64,000 bases of DNA from Halobacteriales archaeon QH_7_66_36 (GCA_003021175.1 PXQV01000010.1:62001-126000), one strand, 5' to 3'; positions 35,160-44,073 are shown, numbered from the stretch's first letter. Notes: a model not told the origin generated them from the sequence alone. Numbers and translations: made by a program.

Positions 35160-35302
35160 TACTGACTGTCCGTGGAGCAGACGCAAAAGGGCTACGTCCG
35201 GCGCTCTCAGACAGGCGCGAGCGTGTCGTCATGAGCTTTCGGTCGGCCTAATATTATCGAGAAGCCGATAGTTTCACCACCGGGCAGCGGCAACCGTCGA
35301 CC

Positions 35303-36100
35303 GTGGCCACCGCGAGAGCGTACGCGCTCGTCTTCACCGCGGGACTGATCACGGCACTCGCGACGGGGCTCGGCGCGGTGCCGTTCTTTATCGCCGAGGA
35401 GGTGAGCGACCGGGTCAATGTCGCGCTGTGGGGCGTCGCCTCGGGGATCATGCTCGTCGCGAGCGCGTTCGGCCTGCTTCCCGAGGGGCTGGCGGCGGGC
35501 CAGCCACTCGTCGTCGCGGCGGGCCTGCTCGCCGGCGTGCTGCTCGTCGTCGTCGCCCACGAGTGGCTGGCCGACGCCGATGTCAACCCCCAAGAGTACG
35601 AGGCCGCCAACTTCCGGAAGCTCGTGCTCGTGCTCGGCGTGCTCACGGTCCACTCCTTTCCGGAGGGGATCGCTATCGGCGTCGCCTTCGCGGAGCTGAA
35701 TCTCGGCTCGGGGGTCGCCCTCGCGGCCGGCGTCCCCGCGCTCGCCGTGGCGATGACCGTCGCCATCTCCGTCCACAACGTTCCGGAGGGCGTCGCCATC
35801 TCCATCCCGCTGCGGGACATGGAGGTGTCGCCGTGGCGGATGGTCGGCTGGTCTGTGTTCTCCAGCTTGCCACAGCCGCTGGGTGCGGTGTTCGCGTTCG
35901 GCTTCGTCCGACTCGCCGCGCCGTTGTTGCCATTCGGCTTCGGCTTCGCCGCCGGCGCGATGGCGTATCTCGTCGCCAGCGAGTTCATCCCGGAGGCGCT
36001 GGCAATCGGCGCTGACCTCGCGGGCGGCGGCTACCGCGAACTCGCGGCCGGTATCGCCGCGGGCGGCGTCAGTATGTTGGTGTTGTTGGCCTTCGTGTGA
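35303..36100 (+). CDS. ZIP-family metal transporter
   Basis: 265 aa, eight hydrophobic spans. Spans IV and V carry the paired signatures HSFPEGIAIG (about 118) and HNVPEGVAI (about 154), which form the binuclear metal site of ZIP carriers. It most likely imports Zn2+ or another divalent metal into the cytoplasm. The long histidine-rich loop of many ZIPs is absent. The start is given as ATA/GTG-region Met at 35303 (MATARAYALV). Upstream TCGGCC...GCCGA around TAATATTAT could be a metal-regulator site, but this is weak. Confidence 0.88.
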   Translation: MATARAYALVFTAGLITALATGLGAVPFFIAEEVSDRVNVALWGVASGIMLVASAFGLLPEGLAAGQPLVVAAGLLAGVLLVVVAHEWLADADVNPQEYEAANFRKLVLVLGVLTVHSFPEGIAIGVAFAELNLGSGVALAAGVPALAVAMTVAISVHNVPEGVAISIPLRDMEVSPWRMVGWSVFSSLPQPLGAVFAFGFVRLAAPLLPFGFGFAAGAMAYLVASEFIPEALAIGADLAGGGYRELAAGIAAGGVSMLVLLAFV

Positions 36101-36163
36101 GTCGTGGGCACTCCCGAAGGCTCCGGTCCGAGTGCTTTTGCCCGTCCGTGTCGTGTGCCGACT

Positions 36164-36361
36164 ATGGGCATGGACGGTGAGTGTCTCGGCTGCGGGGTCG
36201 AGTTCGACTACGGCGAGGGCGAGTGTCCCGAGTGTGGCTGGGACCTCGCGGTGTTCCGCGAGCGTGACCGGCACGGACTCGCGACGGAGGGACACGGCGA
36301 ACCGGACGGAGAGGGATCCGGCGGACCGCCGCCGGGACCGGGGAGCCTGCGCGGGATTTAG
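36164..36361 (+). CDS. Small zinc-ribbon protein
   Basis: 65 aa from ATG 36164 (MGMDGECLGCGVEFDYGEGE). Cys7/Cys10 and Cys21/Cys24 (CLGC, CPEC) make a compact zinc ribbon, and a Gly/Pro-rich disordered tail follows (EGSGGPPPGPGSLRGI). It overlaps the end of the convergent DUF59 gene by four bases. Typical of haloarchaeal single-ribbon proteins. No function is known to me. The start at 36164 is preferred to the in-frame codon at 36104 because the ribbon begins there. Confidence 0.68.
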   Translation: MGMDGECLGCGVEFDYGEGECPECGWDLAVFRERDRHGLATEGHGEPDGEGSGGPPPGPGSLRGI

Positions 36362-37122
36362 CTCAGCGGCGGCCGGTCGGGGGCGTGGCGGGCCTCGTTG
36401 AGCGCGTCACAGACCCCGCCTTGTCCGCCCATGTTGACGGTGGCGAGTCGCGCGCGCTGCTGAATCAGGTCGAATTCTTCCGGGTCGATAGGGTCGCCCT
36501 CGGGCGTCCGGAACAGCTCGTCGTGCTCGTCCCCGAGAAGCCCCGTGGCGCGTGCCTTCTCCAGATATGCGTCGAGTGGCTCGGCTGGCACCGAGACGGC
36601 GACGCTCTCCTCGCGGACGAACACGGCCGCGAGGTCGTCGAGCCGGCAGTCGGCGGCGGTAAGCTCGCATATCTGTTCGGGGTCGAGACCGGCGTCCAGC
36701 AGCGTGTCGACGGCCGCGTGCTGGCGGGCGACCCGCGCCTTGTCGTCGAGCGTCGCGCGGACGCTCGCGACGCCGCCGTCCGCGTCGGGGAACGTCTCGC
36801 CGAAGCTCCATCCCGCGTTGACGCCCTCGGTTATCTCCTCGTCGTGCATATGCTCCGCCAGCGTGATACTGGCCCGCTCGACGCCCGGCAGCGACTCCAC
36901 CTCGTCGCGGGCGTCCGTCGCCATCATCCACGCGAACGCCGGCGAACACCACGCCGTCGGGAGCGTGAACGTCACCGATACCTCGCTTCCCTCGACGGCT
37001 ATCTCGTCGATGTAGTCGAGGGCGACGATAGACTCGTCGAGTTCGGGGTCGGTCACCCGGTTCAGCCGCTCGCGGACGGCGGCGGTCGAGGGTGGCCCGG
37101 CCGACTGTGAACTGCTCGCCAT
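36358..37122 (-). CDS. MIP18/PaaD-like (DUF59) protein with C-terminal extension
   Basis: 254 aa from ATG 37122 (MASSSQSAGPPS). The DUF59 domain occupies about 15-105: RLNRVTDPELDESIVALDYI, then VTFTLPTAWCSPAFAWMMAT. Such domains take part in Fe-S or di-iron cofactor assembly. A 150-residue extension follows, ending VNMGGQGGVCDALNEARHAP. This longer form is what I remember from bacterial propane-monooxygenase-type clusters. The ATG overlaps the amidohydrolase stop (TGATG), so the two are co-translated and probably act in one pathway. Confidence 0.82.
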   Translation of the reverse strand: MASSSQSAGPPSTAAVRERLNRVTDPELDESIVALDYIDEIAVEGSEVSVTFTLPTAWCSPAFAWMMATDARDEVESLPGVERASITLAEHMHDEEITEGVNAGWSFGETFPDADGGVASVRATLDDKARVARQHAAVDTLLDAGLDPEQICELTAADCRLDDLAAVFVREESVAVSVPAEPLDAYLEKARATGLLGDEHDELFRTPEGDPIDPEEFDLIQQRARLATVNMGGQGGVCDALNEARHAPDRPPLS

Positions 37123-38186
37123 CAGTCGTCGGCGGGGGCGGTCCCGCTCGTCCCGTAGTGGTCGGCCAGCCCGAACTCCTCCGTCGCGTCGTCGGAGCGA
37201 AGCCGCTCCTTCTTCGCCTCGATGTCGATGTCGTACAGGTCGGCCGCGTTCTCGCCCATGATTTTCTTCATCACGTCCGTCGAGAGTTCGACGCCGTACT
37301 CGTCGCGCTGTTCCGGGGTGAGTTCGGCGTCCATCACCGTCTCGACGAGCCAGTCGGGGTTCCACAGCGCGTAGTCGGAGCCGAAGAGGAGTCGGTCCTC
37401 GCCGAGCCAGAACAGGAGTTCACCCATGATTTCGCCGAACTTCCGTGGCCGGTGGACGGCCAGCGGCGCGGCCACGGCGAGTCCGCCGTACACGTTCGGC
37501 TCCTGTGCGGCAATCCAGCAGAAGTCGTCGAGTCGCGGCAGGCCGACGTGCTCGACGATGAAGTTGAGTTCGGGGAACGACGAGGCCGCGTCGTCCACGT
37601 CCGCCACGTCGAACGCGTCGCGGTTCAGCGGCCGAATCGTCGGTCCCTTGTGGGCGTGGATGTTCTCGATGCCTAGTTCCGAACAGAGCTCGAGGAACTC
37701 GAAGGCGTCCTCGGAGTCGAGCCGCCACCCCTTCGAGTCGCCGTTCCACTCCGCCGTGTACAGCTTCACGCCCTGAACGTCGTACTCCTCCTTCTGCCGG
37801 CGGAGTTCGCGCTTGCCCGCCTCCCCTTCGCGCGGGTCGAACCGGCCGTTGACGACGAACCGCTCCGGATACTGCTCGGCGAGTTGGGCGTTGTCGTCGA
37901 TGGTGTTGAACCCCTCCTCGTAGAAGTCGGTGAGATACGTGGGCTGGAAGATACCCATGTCGACGGCCGCGTTGCCGAACAGGTCCTCGGCCATCCGGTC
38001 GGGGTTGTACTGTCGGTACTCATCGAGGTCCCACTGTTTCCCCTCCGGCGTGAACCCGGTGTGGTAGTCGTAGAAACACTGGATGAACTGTTCGCCGCCC
38101 TCGTGTTTGATGTTCTCCTCCGTCGCGTCCCACAGGTGGACGTGCGAGTCGATGACGAAGATGTCCTCACCGTCTTGCCGGTACAT
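37122..38186 (-). CDS. Amidohydrolase 2-family protein
   Basis: 354 aa from ATG 38186 (MYRQDGEDIFVIDSHVHLWD). An upstream in-frame GTG at 38201 would add five residues. Metal ligands of the TIM-barrel hydrolase are HVH at residues 15-17, HAHKG (about 180), VEHVG (about 213) and GSDYALWNPDW (about 270). It is a COG2159-type decarboxylase or hydrolase. Coupled to the DUF59 gene and divergent from an alcohol dehydrogenase, it belongs to a three-gene set that elsewhere accompanies soluble di-iron alkane monooxygenases. Its own substrate is unknown. Confidence 0.87.
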   Translation of the reverse strand: MYRQDGEDIFVIDSHVHLWDATEENIKHEGGEQFIQCFYDYHTGFTPEGKQWDLDEYRQYNPDRMAEDLFGNAAVDMGIFQPTYLTDFYEEGFNTIDDNAQLAEQYPERFVVNGRFDPREGEAGKRELRRQKEEYDVQGVKLYTAEWNGDSKGWRLDSEDAFEFLELCSELGIENIHAHKGPTIRPLNRDAFDVADVDDAASSFPELNFIVEHVGLPRLDDFCWIAAQEPNVYGGLAVAAPLAVHRPRKFGEIMGELLFWLGEDRLLFGSDYALWNPDWLVETVMDAELTPEQRDEYGVELSTDVMKKIMGENAADLYDIDIEAKKERLRSDDATEEFGLADHYGTSGTAPADD

Positions 38187-38231
38187 GGCAATTGATATCA
38201 CGCCTGTACCATAATAGTAGCTTCGGCGAAA

Positions 38232-38256
38232 CTCGTCGCTAATTTACTCCGACGAG
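38232..38256. promoter_or_regulatory. Inverted repeat in divergent amidohydrolase/ADH promoter region
   Basis: CTCGTCG (38232-38238) and CGACGAG (38250-38256) form a perfect 7-bp inverted repeat around an AT-rich 11-base spacer. It lies between the divergent starts at 38186 and 38297. On the minus strand a TATA-like ACTATTATGG (38211-38220) leads to the amidohydrolase. One regulator here could control both directions. Confidence 0.4.
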
Positions 38257-38296
38257 CGGCGGGATTTTTCACCTGCCAACCCTGACGGTCCATACC

Positions 38297-39334
38297 ATGC
38301 GTGCCGCACGACTGCACGAGTACACCGACGAGATGGGCGACGCTCTCAGCATCGACACGGTCGACCAGCCGACCGTCACCGCCTCTGACGACGTGATCGT
38401 CGAGGTGGAGGGTGCAGGCTGGTGTCAGACCGACAACCACGTCGTCGAGGGGATGTGGACCGACTACGTGCCACAGGAACTCCCGCTCACGCTCGGCCAC
38501 GAGAACGCCGGCACCGTCGTCGAGACGGGCGAGGAGGTGACGACCGTCTCGGAGGGCCAACAGGTCATCTGTCACCCCGTGATGACCTGTGGCACCTGTC
38601 GCCCCTGCCGGCAGGGCGAGGACATGTACTGTGAGAACGTCGCCTTTCCGGGGCTGACACACGACGGCGGCTTCGCGGAGTATCTCGGCACGAACGAGCG
38701 GGCGGTCATCCCGCTGCCGGACGGCGTCGACCCCGCCGAGATCGCGCCACACGCCGACGCCGGCATCACGGCCTACCACGCGGTGAAGAAGGCCGTCGCG
38801 GAGCTGAACCCCGGCGACACCGCGGTCGTCATCGGCGTCGGCGGGCTCGGCCACATCGGCGTCCAGTGTCTCGACGCCATGAGCGCGGCCGACATCGTCG
38901 CGCTCGACCTGAAGAAGAGCGCCCGCGAGCTGGCACGCGAACTCGGCGCACGGCACGCGCTTGACCCGACGGACGACGTGCGGAGCGAAATCGACGCGCT
39001 CACCGACGGCACCGGCGCGGCACAAATTCTCGATTTCGTGGGCGCGGACGAGACGACGGCACTCGGGCCAGATATCGCCGCGGCGGGCGGCGACCACCAC
39101 GTCGTCGGCTACGGCGGCCACGTCCACGAGCCGTCACAGACGCTCGTCGACGGCGAGATGGCGTATCGGGGCACGCTCGTCGGCCGCTACACCGAACTGC
39201 AGGAACTCGTCGCGCTCGTCGAGCGGGGCGAGGTGGACCTGCGGACCAGCCGCTACGACCTGAGCGAGATCAACACCGTCGCAGAACGGCTCGAACACGG
39301 CGAAATCGAGGGTCGGGCAGTCATCACGCCCTGA
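38297..39334 (+). CDS. Zinc-dependent NAD(P) alcohol dehydrogenase
   Basis: 345 aa medium-chain dehydrogenase. Catalytic zinc ligands are Cys43, His48 (GWCQTDNH) and His68-Glu69 (GHENAG). The structural zinc is held by Cys98, 101, 104 and 112 (CGTCRPCRQG...C). The Rossmann motif GVGGLGHIG lies near residue 184. It oxidises an alcohol to aldehyde or ketone. The sequence style (LPLTLGHENAGTVVETGEEV, CHPVMTCGTCRPCRQ) is close to the alcohol dehydrogenase encoded beside bacterial propane monooxygenases. It is divergent from the amidohydrolase-DUF59 pair. Confidence 0.92.
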   Translation: MRAARLHEYTDEMGDALSIDTVDQPTVTASDDVIVEVEGAGWCQTDNHVVEGMWTDYVPQELPLTLGHENAGTVVETGEEVTTVSEGQQVICHPVMTCGTCRPCRQGEDMYCENVAFPGLTHDGGFAEYLGTNERAVIPLPDGVDPAEIAPHADAGITAYHAVKKAVAELNPGDTAVVIGVGGLGHIGVQCLDAMSAADIVALDLKKSARELARELGARHALDPTDDVRSEIDALTDGTGAAQILDFVGADETTALGPDIAAAGGDHHVVGYGGHVHEPSQTLVDGEMAYRGTLVGRYTELQELVALVERGEVDLRTSRYDLSEINTVAERLEHGEIEGRAVITP

Positions 39335-39735
39335 CGACGGTCTCCGACCCCCGATTCAGGTTCCTTTGATGAATATCCGGCTCGGCGCGCGCTGGCTCGC
39401 GTCTCGTCGCGAGCCAGCCCCGTGCGAGGGATGAGCGAACGAAGTGAGCGAATCGGCTGGGGAGGCATGTGGCTGCGGTCGGCGGTGCGGTTCCCTAGAA
39501 TCGCGCTGGCAGGACGTGGCTGTTCTCCCATCCAACATAGACTCCGCGCACCGAGGAGTGGGACCCAATCGACCGTGAGATATCTCTCCGCCCATCCGAC
39601 ACCGACTCCGCGTACCAATACATCTCCGACACTAACCGGTTCAGACGGAGCAACGCACGGGTTGAGAACTGTTGTATGCCATCTTTGGTGCGAACGGAAC
39701 GTTTTCACCCCCGAATCACGAGCTTTCACCCACGC
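39335..39735. other. Intergenic region with perfect 10-bp hairpin
   Basis: 401 bases with no gene recognised. A perfect hairpin GCTGGCTCGC-8-GCGAGCCAGC covers 39391-39418, soon after the dehydrogenase stop, and could end that transcript or mark a small RNA. The following GAGCGAACGAAGTGAGCGAA is the common haloarchaeal intergenic texture. The last 100 bases before 39736 presumably hold the promoter of the next gene. Confidence 0.45.
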
Positions 39736-40188
39736 GTGGCTATCACGGACAAGATCTACCTGAAGAATCACCGGCAGATCGCCTCACAGCTGGAGACCTC
39801 CATCCCCAAGAGCGCCTTCTCCGGGGCGACGATGGACCTGCTGTTTCAGGGCGAGAACCTCGCGAATCTCGACGAGGCGACGCAGGACCGCGTGCTCGAC
39901 TTCGCGACTGACTTCCTCGACTGCGACTGTCAGTCAAATCCTCACTGTGGCCACCCCGAACAGAAGTTCGTCCGCTACCTGCTCGAACTCCGCGAGCAGG
40001 GGCTCGGGCCGGACGCCATCGTCGACGTGATGGGCGACGACTACATGCTGTACGCGTATCCGGGCGACGTGCTCTCCTTCCTCGACGACTCGGTGCGCTC
40101 GCTGGAGGCCATCGAGGAACTCGCGGACGTGGACGGCCACGACGACGCGGCGACAGACGCACGCGAGCGGAAACAGCGGCTGTCGTAG
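39736..40188 (+). CDS. DUF5814-like protein
   Basis: 150 aa from GTG 39736 (MAITDKIYLKNHRQIASQLE). The body DFLDCDCQSNPHCGHPEQKF contains four cysteines and two histidines in a compact cluster, a likely zinc or Fe-S site, followed by GDDYMLYAYPGDVLSFLDDS. I remember this as DUF5814, highly conserved in haloarchaea. In longer homologues the region is fused to helicase domains, so a nucleic-acid role is possible but unproven. Charged C-terminal tail. Confidence 0.75.
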   Translation: MAITDKIYLKNHRQIASQLETSIPKSAFSGATMDLLFQGENLANLDEATQDRVLDFATDFLDCDCQSNPHCGHPEQKFVRYLLELREQGLGPDAIVDVMGDDYMLYAYPGDVLSFLDDSVRSLEAIEELADVDGHDDAATDARERKQRLS

Positions 40189-40220
40189 CCGGACCGACGC
40201 GAAACGAAGGGGAGAAACGG

Positions 40221-40247
40221 CGAGCGACCGGTCACCGGCGTCGCTCG
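40221..40247. terminator. Hairpin between convergent genes
   Basis: CGAGCGAC (40221-40228) pairs perfectly with GTCGCTCG (40240-40247), and an inner CGGT/ACCG extends it. It sits in the 90-base gap between convergent genes and could terminate both. There is no U-tract, so archaeal termination here is an inference. Confidence 0.4.
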
Positions 40248-40278
40248 GCGGCGGCAGGAACGTAAAGAGAGTGTATGG

Positions 40279-40707
40279 TCAGGGAGCGGTCCAGCTCTCG
40301 TCGCGGTACTTGTCGGCGACGACCTCGTCGCGGAACATGTCGATGATGTTCATCAGCTCCCGAACCTCCTGCTCGGGAACGCCGACGTGATACAGGGTCG
40401 CCTTGATTTCCGTGCGCACGACATCGAACTCCAGTTCGGAGACCGCGAGTTCGTCGTGAGCCGCCTCCATGTCACGACCGGGATACACCTCCGGTCCGCC
40501 GGCGTGTTCGATGGTCCACGCGGTGACGAGATACTTGAACCCGGCCGGGTCGTGTTCCTCGTGGAACTCCGCCGTCACGGGGTTCTGGTTCGCGGTGTCG
40601 TTCTCGAACAGCCGTTCGGTCAACACGTCTACCGCCCCAGCAATGCCGTACGCGCCGCCGAGCCGTTCGTACAACGATTCTTGCTCTTCCATCCCTGCTT
40701 CGCTCAT
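40279..40707 (-). CDS. Truncated (2/2) hemoglobin
   Basis: 142 aa. The pattern SLYERLGGAYGIAGAVDVL, then YPGRDMEAAHDELAVSELEF (proximal His84), then a C-terminal helix with ELMNIIDMFRDEVV fits group I truncated globins. It binds haem and probably O2 or NO. It starts at 40707 (MSEAGMEEQE), with Met6 as an alternative. The upstream 60 bases are unusually AT-rich (ATAATTATTATTGTCATAAA), giving a strong promoter. There are no denitrification or flavohaemoglobin genes nearby. Confidence 0.86.
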   Translation of the reverse strand: MSEAGMEEQESLYERLGGAYGIAGAVDVLTERLFENDTANQNPVTAEFHEEHDPAGFKYLVTAWTIEHAGGPEVYPGRDMEAAHDELAVSELEFDVVRTEIKATLYHVGVPEQEVRELMNIIDMFRDEVVADKYRDESWTAP

Positions 40708-40853
40708 CCCGACCTCGTATTATATCTTATTCACTATAATTATTATTGTCATAAATTCCGAAGCAACACGGTGGAGATCGATGTCTCTTGATTTTGCACG
40801 GACCGACCGGTCGGTGTCGGACTCGCGAGATGCGGTAAAAAGAGTCTCGGCAG

Positions 40854-41528
40854 TCAGGTCGTTCGGAACGCGCGGTCGCCGGCGTCGCCCAGTCCGGGGA
40901 CGATGAAGCCGTCGTCGTCGAGTCGTTCGTCGACGGCGACGGTGAGGAGGTCGACCTCTGGGAACGCCTCGTCGACGCGGACGAGTCCGGGCGGCGCGGC
41001 GACCGCCGAGAGCACGAGCGTCCGCTCGGGGTCGGCGTCGGCGAGCAGGTTCTCCAGCACGGCGACCATCGTCGAGCCGGTGGCGAGCATCGGGTCGGCG
41101 ACGATGACCGTGTCGTCCTCGGAGATATCGGGGAGTTTCATGTAGTCGATGGTGATGGGGAACTCACCCTCGTCGTTCATGCCGGCCTCCTCGTCGCGGC
41201 CGGCGGAGATGACCCCCTGCTTGGCGCGGGGGAACGCCTTCAGCAGGCCCTCGACGAACGGCGTGGCCGCGCGGAGGACGTTGACGATGACGACGTCGTC
41301 GAGCCCCTTCACGCGCTCGCCGGTGGTCTCCGACAGCGGCGTGGTGATGGAGACGAACTCCGTCTCCATCGCGCCGTCGATGATCTCGTAGCCGCAGATG
41401 CGGCCGAGCTTCACCAGCCCCTTCCGGAAGCTCACCTGCTCCGTCTCCGCCGAGCGGAGCCGCGAGAGGGTGTGTTTGGCGAGCGCGTGGCCGACGACGT
41501 ACGCGTCGTCACGGTCCTCGATGGTCAT
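40854..41528 (-). CDS. upp: Uracil phosphoribosyltransferase
   Basis: 224 aa from ATG 41528 ([20 protein letters not shown]). Salvages uracil with PRPP to UMP. Conserved features are [22 protein letters not shown], the PRPP loop [11 protein letters not shown], and the C-terminal uracil-binding [12 protein letters not shown]. The length is normal. A longer frame upstream adds only nine unlike residues. A T-rich stretch (CTTTTTACC) follows the stop on the minus strand and may terminate transcription. Confidence 0.95.
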   Translation of the reverse strand: MTIEDRDDAYVVGHALAKHTLSRLRSAETEQVSFRKGLVKLGRICGYEIIDGAMETEFVSITTPLSETTGERVKGLDDVVIVNVLRAATPFVEGLLKAFPRAKQGVISAGRDEEAGMNDEGEFPITIDYMKLPDISEDDTVIVADPMLATGSTMVAVLENLLADADPERTLVLSAVAAPPGLVRVDEAFPEVDLLTVAVDERLDDDGFIVPGLGDAGDRAFRTT

Positions 41529-41567
41529 ACCCGAGTGACTGACGCCGAGCGGCAATAAGTCACCGAC

Positions 41568-41747
41568 TCATCGGAGCACGACGAGATACGTCAGGAGCGC
41601 GAGCACGAGCGTCGCGACCCCGACGTTTCGGGGCGTGAAGGCGAGGACGCCGATGAAGTCGAGCCCCCAGACGACCCCGGACGCGAAGGCGGCCGACAAC
41701 AGCAGGTCGAGCGCGAGCAGGACGCGGATGTCGCCGTCGGAAGCCAT
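41568..41747 (-). CDS. Small two-span membrane protein
   Basis: 59 aa from ATG 41747 (MASDGDIRVLLALDLLLSAA). Two hydrophobic spans are joined by WGLDFIGVLAFTPRN. An in-frame ATG nine bases upstream (41756) is possible. It ends LLTYLVVLR. It lies 39 bases before upp on the same strand and might share its transcript. No known family or function. Confidence 0.65.
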   Translation of the reverse strand: MASDGDIRVLLALDLLLSAAFASGVVWGLDFIGVLAFTPRNVGVATLVLALLTYLVVLR

Positions 41748-41846
41748 CGTCCGCATCTCCCCGCGCGGGGACTTAGGTGTCACTCACCGCGGCGCGCACC
41801 CGGACGGACCCGTACGGTTTTGCGTCGAGTGGGCGTACCGTCGGTC

Positions 41847-42158
41847 GTGGGCTCCGAGCGCGACGGCCGGCGCGACCCGGTGCCGTTCCTCGTCGCCGCC
41901 GCGACGGGGACGCTCGTGAGCGTCGCGTTCGTCCCGGGCTACGTCATGGCGCTCGGCGGGACGATGTGGCTCGGCGTCGCCGGTGCCGGCCTGATCGCGG
42001 TCGGCTTCACGGCCTTCGTCTACCGGCGGATGGGGTCGACGCGCCGTGACGTCCGTCGGGAACTCCCGCCGGAGACGCGCCTGCGGACCATCGTCTACGG
42101 CGTCCTCGTCGCGTGTGCGGCCATGCTCGGGCTCTCGCTGCTGTACGTGCTCGCGTGA
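41847..42158 (+). CDS. Small membrane protein with two to three spans
   Basis: 103 aa if begun at GTG 41847 (MGSERDGRRDPVPFLVAAAT). A codon at 41820 would add nine residues. Hydrophobic stretches at about 13-32, 38-55 and 82-102 flank the charged loop RRMGSTRRDVRRELPPETRL. It is divergent from the two-span membrane protein gene. I recognise no family. Confidence 0.6.
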   Translation: MGSERDGRRDPVPFLVAAATGTLVSVAFVPGYVMALGGTMWLGVAGAGLIAVGFTAFVYRRMGSTRRDVRRELPPETRLRTIVYGVLVACAAMLGLSLLYVLA

Positions 42159-42194
42159 CGCCACCTCTTTGCCGGACTCCCGTGTAGCAGACCC

Positions 42195-42590
42195 ATGCGC
42201 GAGGTCGAGGTCAGCCGGTTCGTCGCCGCCACGCCCGCCGCCGTCGAGCTGGTGCTCACGCCCGAAGGCATCGTCACGGCGGAGGGGAGTTTCACCGTCC
42301 GCGGGGTTCGCGAGGACGAGGCGGGGACGCTCGTGGCGGCGGGCCGGGCCGGCGTCGAACTCCTGTTCCGGTTCGAACCGACCGACTACGGCTACGTCTA
42401 CCGGCAACTGGAGGGGCCGCTCGACCGGCTGACGACGACCATCAGCTACGCACCGGAAGACGAGGGGACGCGACTCACCGCGCGTTCGACGGTCGCCGTC
42501 CGCGGCCCGGGACTGCTCGACCGACTCGCCGCGTGGAAGCGGACGGGCGAACTCCGGCGGGCGCTCGCCGGCATCGAGCGCGAACTGTGA
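42195..42590 (+). CDS. SRPBCC/START-like lipid- or ligand-binding protein
   Basis: 131 aa. The sequence MREVEVSRFVAATPAAVELV, then VRGVREDEAGTLVAAG, then FRFEPTDYGYVYRQLEGPLD has the alternating strand and helix pattern of the SRPBCC helix-grip fold, which encloses hydrophobic ligands. It ends in an amphipathic helix (RTGELRRALAGIEREL). No catalytic motif. It follows the small membrane protein gene by 36 bases on the same strand, so co-transcription is likely. Ligand unknown. Confidence 0.72.
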   Translation: MREVEVSRFVAATPAAVELVLTPEGIVTAEGSFTVRGVREDEAGTLVAAGRAGVELLFRFEPTDYGYVYRQLEGPLDRLTTTISYAPEDEGTRLTARSTVAVRGPGLLDRLAAWKRTGELRRALAGIEREL

Positions 42591-42661
42591 ATCAGAGCGG
42601 CCGTGCGCGCGTAGCGCGCAGACGGACGGAGAACTAAGTAGCAGAGCCGCCAACGAGTGGC

Positions 42662-42886
42662 ATGAGACTGTTGGACACGGTGACGGAGACGCTGAAGGCT
42701 TCGACCCAGTCGGTCAATCGGGGGGACGTGACGGACGAGGAGTCGAACGGAGCCTACTGGTGTCAAGACTGTGCCGAGCGGATTCGTGACGTCGATGTCG
42801 AGGGTGAGACGCCGCCGTCGTGTCCGGATTGTGGCGATGAGATGGAGTTCGAGCGCTCGGCCGGCTCGACCGGCTGCGCCTGTTAG
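42662..42886 (+). CDS. Small zinc-ribbon protein
   Basis: 74 aa, ATG 42662 (MRLLDTVTETLKASTQSVNR). CQDC near residue 34 and CPDC near residue 54 form a zinc ribbon, and the tail ends GSTGCAC with two further cysteines. The linker between the pairs is acidic. It converges with the CobW-like gene and overlaps it by four bases. No function known. Confidence 0.68.
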   Translation: MRLLDTVTETLKASTQSVNRGDVTDEESNGAYWCQDCAERIRDVDVEGETPPSCPDCGDEMEFERSAGSTGCAC

Positions 42887-44073
42887 AAGGCGAACGTCTC
42901 GTCGTCTGTCTGCGGGAACGGATCGTCGAAGGCTCCGTCACGGTGCTCCGTCTCGGTCGCGAGACACGACTCGAAGGCGTCGCGGAGCGCCGACTCGTCC
43001 ACGTCGCGGCCGATGAAGACGACCTCCGTGCGGCGGTCGCCGTGCGTCTCGTGCCAGTCGAGGTCGGGTCGCATCCGTCGCTGCATCTCCTGTCGTGACT
43101 CCGGCATCGCGGCGATCCACTGCTCCCCGACCTCGATACGCGCTGAGGGACCGGCCTGTCCGTAGTGGAGCGCGTGTTCGTCGCGGCCGGCGACCCACAC
43201 GCGGCCCTTCGAGCGGAGCACCGCGTCGGGGAGATCGCGGACGAACGAGACGAACCGCTCGGGGTGGAGCGGTCGGCGCGCGCTGACGACGAACGAGTCG
43301 ACGCCGTACTCCGACTGCGGGCTGTGGTCGTGATCGTGATCGGCGTGTTCCGCGGCGCGTTGCCACGCGGCCGTCTCGCTCACCGTCTCCGGGTCGAACG
43401 CGCCGGTGCCGAGCAGGTCGGCGGCGTCGACCTGTCCGTCGGTCGTCCGGAGCTGTCGCGCCTCGGGGTTGAGCGACGCCAGCAGGTCGGCCGTCTCGGC
43501 GAGCGTCGCCTCGCTCGCGAGGTCACACTTGTTGCACACCAACACGTCGGCACACTCGACCTGTCCGACGAGCAGTTCGGCGAGCGGGCGCGTCTCCGTC
43601 TCGCGGTCGGCCTGTCCCGTCCGGGTGCGGCGCACGTCTTCAGGTTCCACCTCGTCCGCCTCCGTGATGGTGTCGCGGAACGTCTCCACGTTGACGACCG
43701 TCGCGAGCGTGTCGAGTTCGTAGGGGGCGGAGGCCGCGCCGGTCGTGAACTGGCGGGCGACCGGTGCCGGCTCGGAGATGCCAGACGACTCTACGAGCAG
43801 GAACTCGAAGTCGCGCTCGCGGGCGAGCCGGCTCACCTCGACCTCGAGGTCGCCCCGGAGGTCACAGCAGATACAGCCGTTCGACAGCTCCGCCACGCCC
43901 CCCTCGCGGTTCTCGATCAGCTCGGCGTCGATGTTCACCTCGCCCATGTCGTTGACGAGAACGGCGACGCGACGGCCACTCGCGTTCGCCAGCAGATGGT
44001 TCACCGTGGTCGTCTTCCCCGCGCCGAGTGCCCCGCTGAGGACGGTCACCGGAATCCGCTCGCCCGTGCTCAT
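42883..44073 (-). CDS. CobW/COG0523-family metal-chaperone GTPase
   Basis: 396 aa from ATG 44073 (MSTGERIPVTVLSGALGAGK). Walker A is GALGAGKTT, the metal-binding CxCC motif is NGCICCDL, and the G4-like loop is CNKCDL. A histidine-rich stretch HADHDHDHS lies between the GTPase and the C-terminal CobW_C domain, suggesting Zn2+ handling. The protein inserts or delivers metal to target enzymes. It is not beside cobalamin genes, so a zinc chaperone role is more likely than CobW. Repeat copy D occupies its upstream region. Confidence 0.88.
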   Translation of the reverse strand: MSTGERIPVTVLSGALGAGKTTTVNHLLANASGRRVAVLVNDMGEVNIDAELIENREGGVAELSNGCICCDLRGDLEVEVSRLARERDFEFLLVESSGISEPAPVARQFTTGAASAPYELDTLATVVNVETFRDTITEADEVEPEDVRRTRTGQADRETETRPLAELLVGQVECADVLVCNKCDLASEATLAETADLLASLNPEARQLRTTDGQVDAADLLGTGAFDPETVSETAAWQRAAEHADHDHDHSPQSEYGVDSFVVSARRPLHPERFVSFVRDLPDAVLRSKGRVWVAGRDEHALHYGQAGPSARIEVGEQWIAAMPESRQEMQRRMRPDLDWHETHGDRRTEVVFIGRDVDESALRDAFESCLATETEHRDGAFDDPFPQTDDETFAF

